DNA from: Rostrohypoxylon terebratum
Taxonomy: Eukaryota > Ascomycota > Sordariomycetes > Xylariales > Hypoxylaceae
DNA: 64,000 nucleotides
Direction of reading: 5' to 3'
Assembly: GCA_022497145.1 (NCBI GenBank)
Contig: MU385892.1
Coordinates: 1 to 64,000 of the forward strand
Translations under genes and position numbers: made by a program
Shown: piece after piece, positions 20,745 through 30,973 of the stretch
Position numbering within the stretch: the first letter of the stretch is position 1
How the letters are laid out: the number at the start of each line of letters is the position of its first letter
Notes under the pieces: generated by a model
Told to the model about the DNA's origin: nothing
Database searches by the model: none
Seen by the model: only the letters and a program-made list of their open reading frames with translations

Positions 20745-23078
20745 TTACTCTTCGTCAGAATCTTCATCCTCATCCTCGTCAACCTCATCAAGGTCTTCCA
20801 TCTCCTCATCGTCGCTTTCTAATTCCGCCGCGTTCTCTTCTAACGCTTCCTGCTCCTCCTCCTTTCGTTTCCGTTCGTCCTCTTTCCTAGCCTGCTCTAG
20901 CAATTTGGCTTTCTCCGCACCTGCTTTTCTCTGCGCGACAACGTAGGCGCCGACCGGCGTCTTCTCCCACTCAAAGTCCTTTAGGAACGCATCGACTTGC
21001 GCGCGGTCCTTGGGTGAGAAATCCACTTTAGCTCGCTTGCCTTCGATGAATTTCGCATTGGCCTCAAGCTTCTGGACAAGCAAGACGAGGCCAGCGCGGA
21101 CTTTGTTGTTGTTGTTCCCGCCAGTCTTTCTCCTCGATTGCTTGAGCCATCGTTTCAGCATGATGATGACTGGCAGCGCGAACTCGGGGAACGCTATATT
21201 CGTAGACCATAGAACAAAATATTCGGAAAAAAGCTCGACCACCTGCTCTCCTACCCCGTCCTGGTAGACTCGGGTTCGTAGATATGACTTAGGCGCCTTG
21301 TAGGCAACATGGAAGTCGAGGGGTTTGATGGTAGACGGCTTGGGGGATTTCTTCATTTCCGCCGAGTTCAACACTTCAAACAAGGCAGATGCTAGCGGAA
21401 TGTAAGTCCCAGTTGATCGCGAGACACGTAGAAGTGAACGGATCATGTGAAATCGAACGGGAAAGTAGAGTGCGGTTGGTATCAAGCGCATGGCTCCGAG
21501 TGTAACTTGAACAAGAGGATAGATCAGCAACTTAAGTTGAGATTCCTTGCCCGACTCCGCCTCCTTCAGTGGGCTACAGTGCTCTGCTAACACACAGGAC
21601 CAGAAATCCAGAGAATGGATATACTGCCAATTGTAGATGGTCTTGTATGACTCGTTCTGGTTGTGTACGATACTATTGCGCAGGTGGATAGCAAGTTGGC
21701 GGATGAAAGCGAAGGCTGTTGTGTAGCCAATGTTCTGATCCAAACCCCATAGCTCGGCTGCTGAATTCTTCATCAGGTTTATACCTTGTATCGTGCTGAC
21801 GTTTGTCACACGAGACCCTGCGATTAAACCTTGATAAGTTGCCTTCAAGACAGCCTCCCTGACGCCTTTATCACCAACGACAACTAGTCGTCGGAGAACT
21901 AAGAAAGCAGTAATTCGAGTCGAATCGCTACTTGTAGACTGTGACCAAAATCCAACAACAGACTTTATTAGATTTTTAAGCAACTTTCTGAAGCTTAAGA
22001 GGTAAGGAATAAGTGGTGTGATAGCCGAAAGAGTTAGCTTCAGTGTAGCATCGTCTGAAAGAGTGTCTAGAAGGTGTAGGATGGCGGATACGTAGGACCT
22101 GAGAAGATTGGAAAGGGTCTTGAACTTTTTGGAGTCTGTCGGAACTTGGACTTTGCCAAATGAGGACTCCTTGATAGGCACGTGGTGTTGAAGGACTTCG
22201 GGGATCTGTTTCAATGCGACAATGAGGATGTCGTGGAATACTTCTGGATTCGATATCTTGTATGGTTGTCTTCTCTCCGCGTCGTCGTCGTCTTCATTTA
22301 AATGTGCAGCAGATCGGAATGCTAGAACCACTTGTCTCGCGGCCCTAAGCGACTGCTTTTCTGACAATGCTGTTTTCCAGCGTGCGACCATAGATTGTGT
22401 CAATTCGTTTTCTGCGGTGACCTCTTCGTCCTCGTCATCATCGGCCTTCGCTTGCTTTTTCTCCTTCTTCCGTTTCTTCTTGGGTTGATCTTCTTCTTCG
22501 CTGGCACTCAATTCATCTACTTCGGCTAGGTCGGCGTCGTCGAACTCCAACGCTTCGGGGTCGTTCTCTTTCAAGAACTTATAGAACTCGGGATCATCTT
22601 CGGCTAGCGCATCCATTGCATCTTTACTCATGCCAACATCGTCAACCCCTTCATCTTCGGAGCCCTCACTATCACTTGCGACGGGCAATTCATCGGCGGA
22701 TATGTCGATATCGCTTCCTTCATCCGATGCGCTTTCGTCTTCGTTGGGTTCGTCACGCTTGCGTTTTCCCAGCTTCTTGGATGCCTTCTTGTTAGACTGG
22801 GATTTTTCAATGATCTCGAAGCCGCCACCGAAGAAGTCGTCGACACTCATATCATTGACATTGGCCGTTCTCTTAGTGCCATTAGCCTTGTTAGAGGTCT
22901 CGGCATCTTCACCACCCTTAAAAAATTCGGCATCCTTCGATTTTTTGACTTGTTTCTTGCTTTTGAGTTGAGCTCTCTGCTTTATTTTTGCGGTCGCTTT
23001 CCTCTGATCTAAGACACCTTTTAGGTGCTTTTTCTCAAACTTCTTCGTCGCTTTGAAATTCTTCTTTGCGCCCGCCAT
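20745..23078 (-). CDS. noc2: Nucleolar complex protein Noc2 (60S ribosome biogenesis)
   Basis: A single exon. I start at 23078 (MAGAKKNFKATKKFEKKHL), which gives 777 residues. An in-frame ATG six codons upstream is a less family-like alternative. The N-terminus is very Lys-rich, with nuclear and nucleolar localisation character. About residues 60-240 are acidic and disordered. The conserved Noc2 helical-repeat domain runs from about residue 260 to 700, with recognisable blocks such as YFPVRFHMIRSLLRVSRSTG and FALPVIIMLKRWLKQSR. A coiled coil rich in Glu and Arg and an acidic tail follow. Noc2 pairs with Noc1 in the nucleolus and with Noc3 in the nucleoplasm, and moves pre-60S particles along their maturation path. 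It shares a 370 bp divergent promoter with vps28 and faces the chitinase gene tail to tail. Confidence 0.94.
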   Translation of the reverse strand: MAGAKKNFKATKKFEKKHLKGVLDQRKATAKIKQRAQLKSKKQVKKSKDAEFFKGGEDAETSNKANGTKRTANVNDMSVDDFFGGGFEIIEKSQSNKKASKKLGKRKRDEPNEDESASDEGSDIDISADELPVASDSEGSEDEGVDDVGMSKDAMDALAEDDPEFYKFLKENDPEALEFDDADLAEVDELSASEEEDQPKKKRKKEKKQAKADDDEDEEVTAENELTQSMVARWKTALSEKQSLRAARQVVLAFRSAAHLNEDDDDAERRQPYKISNPEVFHDILIVALKQIPEVLQHHVPIKESSFGKVQVPTDSKKFKTLSNLLRSYVSAILHLLDTLSDDATLKLTLSAITPLIPYLLSFRKLLKNLIKSVVGFWSQSTSSDSTRITAFLVLRRLVVVGDKGVREAVLKATYQGLIAGSRVTNVSTIQGINLMKNSAAELWGLDQNIGYTTAFAFIRQLAIHLRNSIVHNQNESYKTIYNWQYIHSLDFWSCVLAEHCSPLKEAESGKESQLKLLIYPLVQVTLGAMRLIPTALYFPVRFHMIRSLLRVSRSTGTYIPLASALFEVLNSAEMKKSPKPSTIKPLDFHVAYKAPKSYLRTRVYQDGVGEQVVELFSEYFVLWSTNIAFPEFALPVIIMLKRWLKQSRRKTGGNNNNKVRAGLVLLVQKLEANAKFIEGKRAKVDFSPKDRAQVDAFLKDFEWEKTPVGAYVVAQRKAGAEKAKLLEQARKEDERKRKEEEQEALEENAAELESDDEEMEDLDEVDEDEDEDSDEE

Positions 23079-23448
23079 GATGAGGTTGGATCGCAAAGTT
23101 GCGATGATTGCCTGTAAGATCTTGTAGTGTGAGTGTGAAAGTAGTAGATACCTAATTATTTTCAGTTGCTACGAAGGTAAACCAAATTTTTTTGGGATAA
23201 GCTTATCGCGGGGTGCCTTATCGTCGCGCTAACCTTAGAGTGGTAATTTCTGGATTACCTAAGAGCTACAGCATTTAGTTTGCCGAGTGAGGAACCAATC
23301 ACTTGGCAACTCCCAACCAGTTCCAATTGTCAGTACTCCAAAGCTGTAGCTCAAGTCTCAAGAATTCCTCACTTCGTCAACCTCCAGGGCTATTCCCAGC
23401 ACTCAAAACGGTACAAATCAAATAGATTCCCGAATAAATCCATGCAAG
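23079..23448. promoter_or_regulatory. Shared divergent promoter of noc2 and vps28
   Basis: Only 370 bp separate the two start codons, so a bidirectional promoter is likely. No clear TATA box. The vps28 uORF begins at 23442. Confidence 0.5.
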
Positions 23449-23486
23449 ATGAATTCACGACAGGCCTACGCCCCGACCCCTCATAG
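23442..23486 (+). promoter_or_regulatory. Overlapping uORF at vps28 start
   Basis: An ATG at 23442 opens a 14-codon frame that ends at 23486 with TAG. The vps28 start codon at 23449 lies inside it in another frame, only 7 nt after the upstream ATG. A scanning ribosome that takes the first ATG cannot reach the vps28 start by reinitiation. This suggests leaky scanning or transcription-start choice sets Vps28 output. Confidence 0.5.
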
Positions 23487-24271
23487 CTATGTTCCTAATA
23501 CAACCCTCTCCGCTACAATCAATCTAGATGAGGTGCAGCCCTATCCGCCTTGTCAGTATTCATCATGCACTCATTCTCACGCGTTTATAGGAAGTAAAAT
23601 TGGCAGATACTCGTGCGGAAAGAGATCTACAAGATTCTCTCGCAGAACTCTTTTCTATCATCGTTACGCTGGACGAACTTGAGAGGGCATTTCTTAAAGA
23701 TGCTATCCCCGAGGCTGATTATACTGAGATCTGTGAACGATCCTTGAAGCAGTATAAATCTATCTTAGCAGACGACACTGTTTCCAAAGCATTTGTGGGC
23801 CTAGAGGAATTCAAGGCCGAGTGGGATGTGAGAAAGTCCGATCAACGTCATCTATGATCTCAAATATTGATTATCTTATAGCTCGAAGTCCCTAGAGCAA
23901 CCGAAAGAATTCGAGTTGGGATGCCATCTACCGCTGTCACGGCATCGACAGGCGCAGCTCAGCCATCCGCCCCAGGAAACCATAAATCCGGAGCCCTCAT
24001 TCTTGAAGCTACACAGGAGTTTATCACTTTCCTCGATGCTTTGCGTCTTGGACTTCTGGCAAAAGACCAGCTTCACCCCCTTCTGACTGATGTCATTCAA
24101 AGCGTCAACAAAGTCACAGATAGAGACTTTGAGAGTCGCGGAAAGATTGTGCAGTGGCTAATTACATTAAATCAGATGAAGGCGACGGAGGAACTGAGCG
24201 AACAACAAGCGCGAGAGCTCGAGTTAGATATCAACTCCGCTTACTTGGGGTTCAAAAACACACTCAATTAA
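23449..24271 (+). CDS. vps28: ESCRT-I subunit Vps28
   Basis: Three exons, 23449-23532, 23591-23827 and 23882-24271, all phase 0, give 236 residues. The first exon encodes MNSRQAYAPTPHSYV and on; the second begins EVKLADTRAERD. The N-terminal VPS28 core-binding domain (about 28-115) contains ELFSIIVTLDELERAFLKD. The C-terminal four-helix domain (about 150-236) contains TDRDFESRGKIVQWLITLN and ends LGFKNTLN. Vps28 joins Vps23 and Vps37 in ESCRT-I on endosomes and recruits ESCRT-II and the Vps20 arm to sort ubiquitinated cargo. A Ser/Ala/Thr-rich linker (STAVTASTGAAQPSAPG) separates the two domains. It is divergent from noc2. A short upstream ORF overlaps the start codon. Confidence 0.95.
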
Positions 24272-24650
24272 GATACTCAAGCTGACGTTGAGTTGCCAGG
24301 ATGCTGCTCAGTGAATGATATATTTGTGGAAGAATGGCGCCGAAGCTCTATGCTGTAAGAATGATTCTAATCAAGGGCGCTGAAAGTGGGGTCTCATATC
24401 TAAGGTTATCCCTAAGTGGTCGATTTAATTGATAAGACCCACTGGTAGGGCGCGAGACTGTCAATTGACAAGCCAAAAAGATCTCTCTGTCGCTCGCTGT
24501 CTGATCCAAAACAAGAATATCTCGGGTTACTTTAACACTGGGGCCTTTCAACCCTCGTAAAGGCCTTCGCAGTCGACTCTAACATACGAAACACAAACCT
24601 CGGGCTCCCACACCAACTGGCAAGCCACCGTCTTTGCGGAAGCCTACAAC
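24272..24650. other. Spacer between vps28 and the AlaX-like gene
   Basis: 379 bp, head to tail. I see no gene or clear element. Confidence 0.55.
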
Positions 24651-25460
24651 ATGCAGCGCACTTATCTCGCGTTTCAGCACAACGCCAAGCTCCACGCTCT
24701 GCAGGCCGTAGTCACCGCAGTCCGATCAGTAGCAGCGTTAGAGGAAGCCAACAGAGGGCTTTACAAACAAGCTCAAGAAGATGGCCATGTTGTAGTTACG
24801 GACCAGACTATATTTCATCCTCAAGGCGGTGGACAGCCTTCTGACGTTGGTGTGATGAAAAGTGAAAATGGAGCAAGATTCGACGTATCCATGGTGCGTA
24901 TGAGTGCCATAAACGATGGTGAGGTTTTGCACTTTGGCAAATTTGCAGACGCCTCGTCGATTTTTAAGTCCGGGGACTCTATCACACAAACCATCGATAG
25001 TGAGAAGCGCATCTTATATTCCCGTTATCATACTGCAGGACACGTTCTTGGGGCTGCTGTCCGTCACCTCGTCGAGAAAGAAGTGAGCGGTTTTGACGAG
25101 CTGAAAGCATCGCATTTCCCAGATTCAGCTGCTTGCGAATTTCAAGGTCTCATCGAAGGAAAATGGAAGGACATCATACAAACGCGCGTTGACGAGTACA
25201 TCGCCAAGGATATGCCGGTGGAGATTGATTGGTGGGACGAGAATGACTTCAAGGCTAACGGCCTCGAACGGTTAATACCCGACCGCGCGGCAATGGGTAT
25301 GGCAGACGAAGAAAAGTTTCGTGTCGTGAAAATTATCGGCGCCGAGTCGTATCCTTGCGGCGGGACACACGTCGATAGTACGCAGTTATGCGGGAAAACG
25401 AATGTTAAGAAGATTAGTCGAGCGAAAGGGGTGAGCAGGGTCAGCTATGTGCTACCTTAA
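24651..25460 (+). CDS. AlaX-type trans-editing protein (alanyl-tRNA editing domain)
   Basis: A single exon of 269 residues. The N-terminal barrel carries TIFHPQGGGQPSD (53-65), the signature loop of alanyl-tRNA synthetase editing domains. The second-additional-domain zinc site is complete: HTAGH (His127, His131) and PCGGTH (Cys236, His240). The protein lacks the synthetase catalytic core, so it is a free-standing AlaX/AARSD1-like deacylase expected to clear Ser or Gly from mischarged tRNA-Ala in the cytosol. It lacks the C-Ala domain, so it resembles short AlaX-M forms. The first 30 residues (MQRTYLAFQHNAKLHALQAV) begin like the family, with a Leu/Tyr-rich first strand. It follows vps28 head to tail with 379 bp between. 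Mitochondrial targeting is not evident. Confidence 0.9.
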   Translation: MQRTYLAFQHNAKLHALQAVVTAVRSVAALEEANRGLYKQAQEDGHVVVTDQTIFHPQGGGQPSDVGVMKSENGARFDVSMVRMSAINDGEVLHFGKFADASSIFKSGDSITQTIDSEKRILYSRYHTAGHVLGAAVRHLVEKEVSGFDELKASHFPDSAACEFQGLIEGKWKDIIQTRVDEYIAKDMPVEIDWWDENDFKANGLERLIPDRAAMGMADEEKFRVVKIIGAESYPCGGTHVDSTQLCGKTNVKKISRAKGVSRVSYVLP

Positions 25461-25944
25461 TTTTTTACAATGCCTAGACGCCTTCAACGTTAGGCAGGCA
25501 ACCGCAAGGACTGGGTCAGAAACCCCACGCTATATAGAGTCCGCCTTACTCCAAACACGGGGCTTGTTCCGATATTCGGTGGTGCGGAATGAAGCGGCCA
25601 GCCGTTTAGCGTTCGGCGGCAGATGTTGTACAATATGCCATCCACATGTTAACCGGCGTGGGGTATTCACAGACGCACAGGAGTCTTGGCGACTTCGAAC
25701 ATCCGATGGGGATGGGGACTGGTCGATGATTCTATGTCTAAATGCAATTCGCAGTTGATCTTCCTTGGTTCAGACTGGTCCCGTAGATCTCATCGAAATA
25801 ACGACATTCGCGAGAAATGGCCTGTCCCTGTCTTCGGGGCTATGATGTGCAACGCCTGCAACATCTAGCGTGTAATAGCTAGAACGACGAAAACAGTATC
25901 GGTCGACTGAATCTCTGAAACCCATTCCTACTGCAAGTGTCCAG

Positions 25945-25952
25945 CACGTGGG
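25945..25952 (+). promoter_or_regulatory. CACGTGGG element, distal upstream of bta1
   Basis: CACGTGGG is the high-affinity core bound by the phosphate-response bHLH factors of the Pho4/NUC-1 family. It lies about 1.5 kb upstream of the betaine lipid synthase start, in the spacer after the AlaX-like gene. Betaine lipid replaces phospholipid under phosphate limitation in Neurospora and other fungi, so the site is of interest. A single 8-mer at that distance may be chance. Confidence 0.25.
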
Positions 25953-26572
25953 TGCGTAACTCCGGAGCCTATAGGATGCTCAAGGTTGAACCCGTTGGGG
26001 GCTTGGAAAAAAAAAAGTCTAGATGTCAGCTGTCTATTTCAATATATTTCGTACTACTTCTACTAGTACCTCCCTATTCACTTCATGCCCCTAGCCGCCT
26101 TGGGTACCCTTCAGAATTTACATCCATGGATACAATAAAACCGGATATCCGCTCGACCACTGCCAGCTGCCGAGTGAATCTACAAAGAACAACATTACCT
26201 CTCGTCGCCTACATCGTACATAATATTTCCCGGTAATAAGACGCAGGGTACCAATCGACCTTTGGTACCTGTGGGACTAGATGCACTGATGCAGGGCCAT
26301 TCCACGGTTTGATCGTTTGATCGTGGATCCTGGGAATGGAGTTGAGCCTATGTCTGGAATAAGAAGAATCACCCTTACCTGTGGTTCCTAGAATCTTTCC
26401 GCCGCCACGTCTCTTACTTGGAATCGAACCAATCAGGTTATTGATTAAAAGCTCGTTAACAACAATTGAATGCAATTGATTTACGAGCCACTCTAGCACT
26501 CTAGCTAGTACATAGCGATTCAACTCGGGCGGTTAGCGCGATGTGCTACCTGGCAGCCTACCTCAACTTTCA

Positions 26573-26599
26573 AGTGCTAGTAGTGCTAGTAGTGCTAGT
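26573..26599 (+). repeat. Three tandem 9-bp AGTGCTAGT units
   Basis: Perfect triple tandem of AGTGCTAGT in the spacer between the AlaX-like gene and bta1. A related CACTCTAG doublet lies about 80 bp before it. No function is apparent. Confidence 0.85.
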
Positions 26600-27462
26600 T
26601 GTATGTGGTTAGTATCATTGATGCGACTATCCTTCTCTCGAAACAGTCAAATGTCCCACTTCTACCGCTACAAAACGACAAACCCAAATTCTAAAAAGTT
26701 GTCTAGCGTGGATAAGTCTTGCACTTTGATTTATGTTGTGCAACTATTCTTCCCGCAAGATTTAGGCATGTGGCCTAATCATTGGTCAAGACAATCGGAT
26801 CCCAGCAGTATGCGTAGGGCCTTCTTCAAGTCACATCCAATTCAACTTTATTACCTGGCGGGGTTAAATGTACACCCAGCTGGACTGCGAGACTGCCAAG
26901 GCACTTTACCTACTGGGTAGCTTAGTGGGGTAGAAGCTCAGGGTCCCCCAAGAATTGACGAGTAAGATGGGGTGCTACCTTCTCGATGCAAACCATCGTC
27001 AGAGACACACAGGAGATGCACAGGACATCCCACATGTCAAAGTAATAGGTACTTTCCAGTTTCTCGTTAATACCTTGTTTTCAACGAACCCTCTTGCCCG
27101 TAAAAATCGGACATGGATACTACTAGGTGCCTATGTAGGTCAGACTTCAGTACCCAGTAAAGTCGGGAAATGCAAGCAGCCAAAGTTTAATTCGTTATTT
27201 CTATTCGCTGAGACTCGAGGGTGGATAAGGAGGGCACTTACCGTTCAAAGGTAGTACCTACCTGGCAGTACCTACTAGGCAGTAGGTACAGGTAGTAGCA
27301 CTTGACATTGGATGGCTCATTATATATGTCTCTTCTGTTGGGTCACTGACCCTCCGCCCTTTTCCCTTCTTACTTCTTCGTTCTAGATACTCTCACCGAC
27401 TGCTGTGATCTCGATTCAACACCGCGAAGGAATTTCAACATCCCACTCTCATTCCAATTGCA

Positions 27463-27495
27463 ATGAGAGAGTATCATGGCTTCTCTTGGTGGTAA
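27463..27495 (+). promoter_or_regulatory. Overlapping uORF at bta1 start
   Basis: An ATG at 27463, 13 nt before the bta1 start, opens a 10-codon frame that stops with TAA at 27493-27495, inside the bta1 coding region. It is out of frame with bta1 and would reduce initiation at 27476 unless bypassed. Confidence 0.5.
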
Positions 27496-30106
27496 CATTT
27501 TACCCCCTGACCCTCACTCCAAAATCTACCTTGCTGGAATAGCTGTTGTCTTCTTAGTAGGCATATGCTACTCTACAAAAATATTGAAGAAACCAAAGGA
27601 CGATGAGAACCCTTCTCTCCTACAAGCCTTATGGTTATTCTTCTACACTTGCTTCCTCAAACCGCACGAAGGTGACAGCAATGGCAACCAACAAGATGCC
27701 CTTGAGAGCTTCTACAAGAAGCAGGCTGGCGCCTATGATGCGACGAGGAAGGCCCTGCTAAAGGGTCGAGAGGATATGCTCGCCCTTGCCGCAGCTCAGC
27801 TCTCTTACAGAGCGAAGAACAACGACGAGAAGAAGAGACGTGTTTGGGTCGATGTCAGTCTCCTTTCCCCCTACGAGGGCTGCTGTTGCTTATGAGAGAC
27901 ATTATTAATCAGAGCTATAGGTTGGTGGAGGAACTGGCTGGAACATCGAAGCTATGTCTAAATATGTTGATGTTGCCAAGTTCTTCGACAGTGTTTACCT
28001 CGTTGACTTCTCCCCGTCGCTTTGCGAAGTTGCCCGCAAGCGCTTCCAAAGACTCGGCTGGGACAACGTGAAGGTTATCTGTCAAGATGCGAGGAAATTT
28101 CGCCTAGAGGACCATGAACCGTCCTCTCAGGGTAGACGTACCTCTGGATCGCCGATTCGGAGTTACATCTATCAAGAAAAACCTAGGCATGGCGGTGCTG
28201 ACTTGATCACGATGTCCTACAGCTTGTCTATGATCGTAAGTATACCTAGTCATCTGATTAGTCACTTTCATGTGTGCTGACGGGAATATAGCCCGACTAT
28301 TATTCTGTCATTGACTCCTTACCATCACTACTGAGTCCTAATGGCATTGTCGGCGTGGTTGATTTCTACGTTCAATCCCAAGTTGACGTCAGCTTCCGAA
28401 ACTACACCGGCGGCCTCGTTAACCGCCACGTTAATTTCTTCGGGAGAACATTTTGGCGTGCCTGGTTTGACATCGACCGAGTCGCTCTAGAGCCCGGCCG
28501 ACGCGACTACCTCGAGTACTCTTTTGGCACTGTCTTGAATGTGAATAAACGTAACTACGTTCTTGGCGCTATCCCGTATTACATCTGGTTAGGAACTCAT
28601 AAACAACCTCTGTCTTCTAGCCTTCCGCACGAAATTGTTGAGAAGGTTGACGCATTGGTCACTGAGTCTCCCTACCTGCATCCTGCCAATCACTCGGCCG
28701 CTCTGTCTCGCGCAGTTGAAAAAGCCGCGCCAGAGATCCGATCCAAGGCTTTCGACGCTGCAATTGTCAATATCTCCTCTAACCTTCCTCTCCCCTCGTT
28801 CTTCTACCAGAATCACCACTACCGGATCTACTATGACGATCAACTCAAGAAGCATACTCAGTTCAACGATGAGTACATCTACGCCTTTACTTGGGAAGAC
28901 ACTCGAGTCGATGAGCGTATCCTGAAGCTAAAGTCAGATGATGTAGTCCTCGCGATTACCAGTGCTGGCGACAACCTTCTTTCTTACGCACTTCAAAGCC
29001 CGGCTAGAATCCATGCTGTTGATCTCAATCCCACGCAGAACCATCTTCTCGAGCTCAAGGTAGCCGCGTTTTCATCGCTTCCCTACGAGGACTTCTGGAA
29101 GATCTTCGGCGATGGCAAACACCCCGATTTCCGCTCTCTGCTCATATCAAAGATGTCTCCCCACCTGTCCAGTCGCGCATTCCAATACTGGCTCAACAAC
29201 GACCACATCTTTACCCAATCCAAGGGTGGCCTGTACGATACCGGCGGATCAAAGCATGGCATCCGTATCTTCCGTTGGATCACTCGTGTTTTTGGATGTC
29301 GGTCCGCTGTCAAGAAAATGATCACCGCAAAGACCCTAAATGAGCAGCGCGAAATCTGGCGCGGAAAGATTCGACCGGCACTGCTTTCGCGCCTCATTTC
29401 CAAATTTGTCGTCAGCCAAGAAGCATTCCTGTGGACGGCGCTGGGTGTGCCTAAGAACCAGCTGGCGATAATTGAAGAGGACCACGCCGTATCGGATGCG
29501 GTTTGTGGCCCTAAGGCGCGAGCTAAGAACACACGATCGCATGCTATCTGGGAATACATGGTCAATACTCTGGATCCAATGGTGGAGTCGACGCATATTG
29601 CGGCCGATAACCCGTACTACTTGGTTTGTCTTGATGGAAAGTTCAGTCGGACTTGTCACCCGGACTACCTCTCGCCCCAAGCACATGCGAAACTTTCGCG
29701 ACCGGGTGCATTTGACGGACTGCGCATTCATACTGACGAAATCGATGAAGTGCTCGCCCGCATCGCGCCCGGGACCCTAACAGTAGCTGTGGTCATGGAC
29801 AGTATGGATTGGTTTGACCCTGGATCCGACGCCGCGGCGGCTCAGATCACCAAACTCAACCGCGCGCTACGCATGGGTGGACGCGTCATGCTTCGCTCTG
29901 CGGGCCTGCGTCCGTGGTACCTAGATGAGTTCGAACGACACGGATTCGTAGCCAAGTGCCATGGCGATCGCTCGGGCGGCAAGTGCATCGATCGTGTGAA
30001 CATGTACGCCAGCTGTTGGATTTGCACAAAGCGCGAAGAGGTCGCCCCATCTAACCCCGAAACGGAATCGCTGCTCGGACCTGAGATCTCATCTTTGCAG
30101 ATTTAA
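27476..30106 (+). CDS. bta1: Betaine lipid (DGTS) synthase Bta1
   Basis: Three exons, 27476-27853, 27921-28235 and 28292-30106, all phase 0, give 835 residues. One membrane segment lies at about residues 17-36 (YLAGIAVVFLVGICY). The N-terminal half is a class I methyltransferase of BtaB type with the SAM-binding motif VDVGGGTGWN, which reads across the first splice junction. The C-terminal half is of BtaA type, with YIYAFTWEDTRVDERI, ITSAGDNLLSY and IHAVDLNPTQNHLLELK. Together they move a 3-amino-3-carboxypropyl group from S-adenosylmethionine to diacylglycerol and then methylate the nitrogen three times to form DGTS. It is likely in the endoplasmic reticulum. The order BtaB-BtaA in one chain is the eukaryotic fusion arrangement. 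In fungi the pathway is usually induced by phosphate starvation. A short uORF overlaps the start, and the gene sits alone in a 2 kb upstream spacer. Confidence 0.95.
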
Positions 30107-30434
30107 AAGGAAAAATTCAGTCAAGAATTTGCGATTGGAATAAGACTATCAATATACGAGGAATGAGATGGTAGATTGTTAGGAAACGCAACAAGTCAAG
30201 TTTAGCCTCATTTTATTCTAGTCATTCATTGTCGTCGGGTTTTCAGTACCTATCTGGTTGAATCAGCGAAGCGAACCACGGTATAACTAAAATTTAGTCA
30301 TCACCTCGCACGTCGTTATGCCCATATGAGAAGAATTGATTAGGTACCTTCTATCCTAGTTAGAGAAACGTCATTTATGATTTGTGACTGGTCGAATACG
30401 ATGTGGCAGATCAAGTGTGCGACCATTTGGATAT

Positions 30435-30446
30435 GTAGGTACCTAC
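30435..30446 (+). repeat. Palindrome GTAGGTACCTAC
   Basis: A perfect 12-bp palindrome, GTAGGTACCTAC. It is one of many related TAGGTACCTA or GGTAGG motifs in the spacers of this window, with other copies nearby at about 30525 and 30654. It is a dispersed intergenic motif of unknown role. Confidence 0.7.
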
Positions 30447-30552
30447 CTTAGGCCTTAGGCATCTCTGTCGTTTGATTGATCTCTGATTTAAGCCGTTCCA
30501 GCTTGTTTACCCCCTCACAGTCTACTAGGTAGGTATAGTACTGGGTTCTCGC

Positions 30553-30912
30553 TCATCTCTTCCCAAGATTGAAGTGGTCGAAGAGAACATAGGAGGTATG
30601 ACTATACCTAAGTATATCTCCCTGTATGTCAGGATTGCCGTCACCATCTCTATGTAGGTACCTAATCATTAACTGAGCTCCAAGATTGGCCCGTTTGCCT
30701 GGTTTCAACTCCATTTCACGGTTACACCAATTCCAGTACTCCTGCAAGTTCCCGTGGCCATCCCACATCTCTGCAGATATTTTTTCCTTGTCAGATTCAA
30801 ATAGAAGCTCTCGATGTGCAAAAACAAACAATATTGCAGGTTTGATTTCTATTAAACCCGTCAGCGTCTTCCGTTGATTCCCCCTTGTTAATCTTTCCAT
30901 TTTGAGATTCAA
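30553..30912 (-). CDS. Doubtful small ORF, possible gene remnant
   Basis: A 119-codon frame opposite to and just upstream of the F-box-like gene. Its composition is more protein-like than other spurious frames nearby: Trp-rich blocks such as MWDGHGNLQEYWNWCNREME, and a regular mix of charged and hydrophobic residues to the stop. No family is recognised and no matching upstream exon was found that does not overlap the neighbour's start. It could be a small gene, the last exon of a decayed gene or chance. Confidence 0.22.
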   Translation of the reverse strand: MNLKMERLTRGNQRKTLTGLIEIKPAILFVFAHRELLFESDKEKISAEMWDGHGNLQEYWNWCNREMELKPGKRANLGAQLMIRYLHRDGDGNPDIQGDILRYSHTSYVLFDHFNLGKR

Positions 30913-30973
30913 GTCTTGTCACGAACTTGGAACATTCCTTCACAAGATCGAGTGGTCTTCCAACCTTGAAAAG

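Larger units (their letters stand above)
25461..27475. other. 2.0 kb spacer upstream of bta1
   Basis: No supported gene. It holds a CACGTGGG site (25945), a 10-A tract near 26009, a tRNA-like fragment (about 26400-26540, minus strand), the 9-bp triple repeat and several GGTAGTACCTACC motifs at 27250-27297. Confidence 0.5.

Noticed and set aside
26400..26545. tRNA-like fragment on the minus strand (GGTTCGATTCC box, CTTTTAA loop, GCTCGT...ACGAGC inverted repeat)
   Set aside because: The B box and T stem are good, but no 7-bp acceptor stem closes and the D loop would be far too long. A tRNA-derived relic or SINE piece is possible but unsupported.
26543..27254. Two plus-strand frames of 99-125 codons before bta1
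   Set aside because: Low-complexity Ser-rich start over the 9-bp repeat, then random-looking sequence containing GGTAGG motifs. No homology signal.
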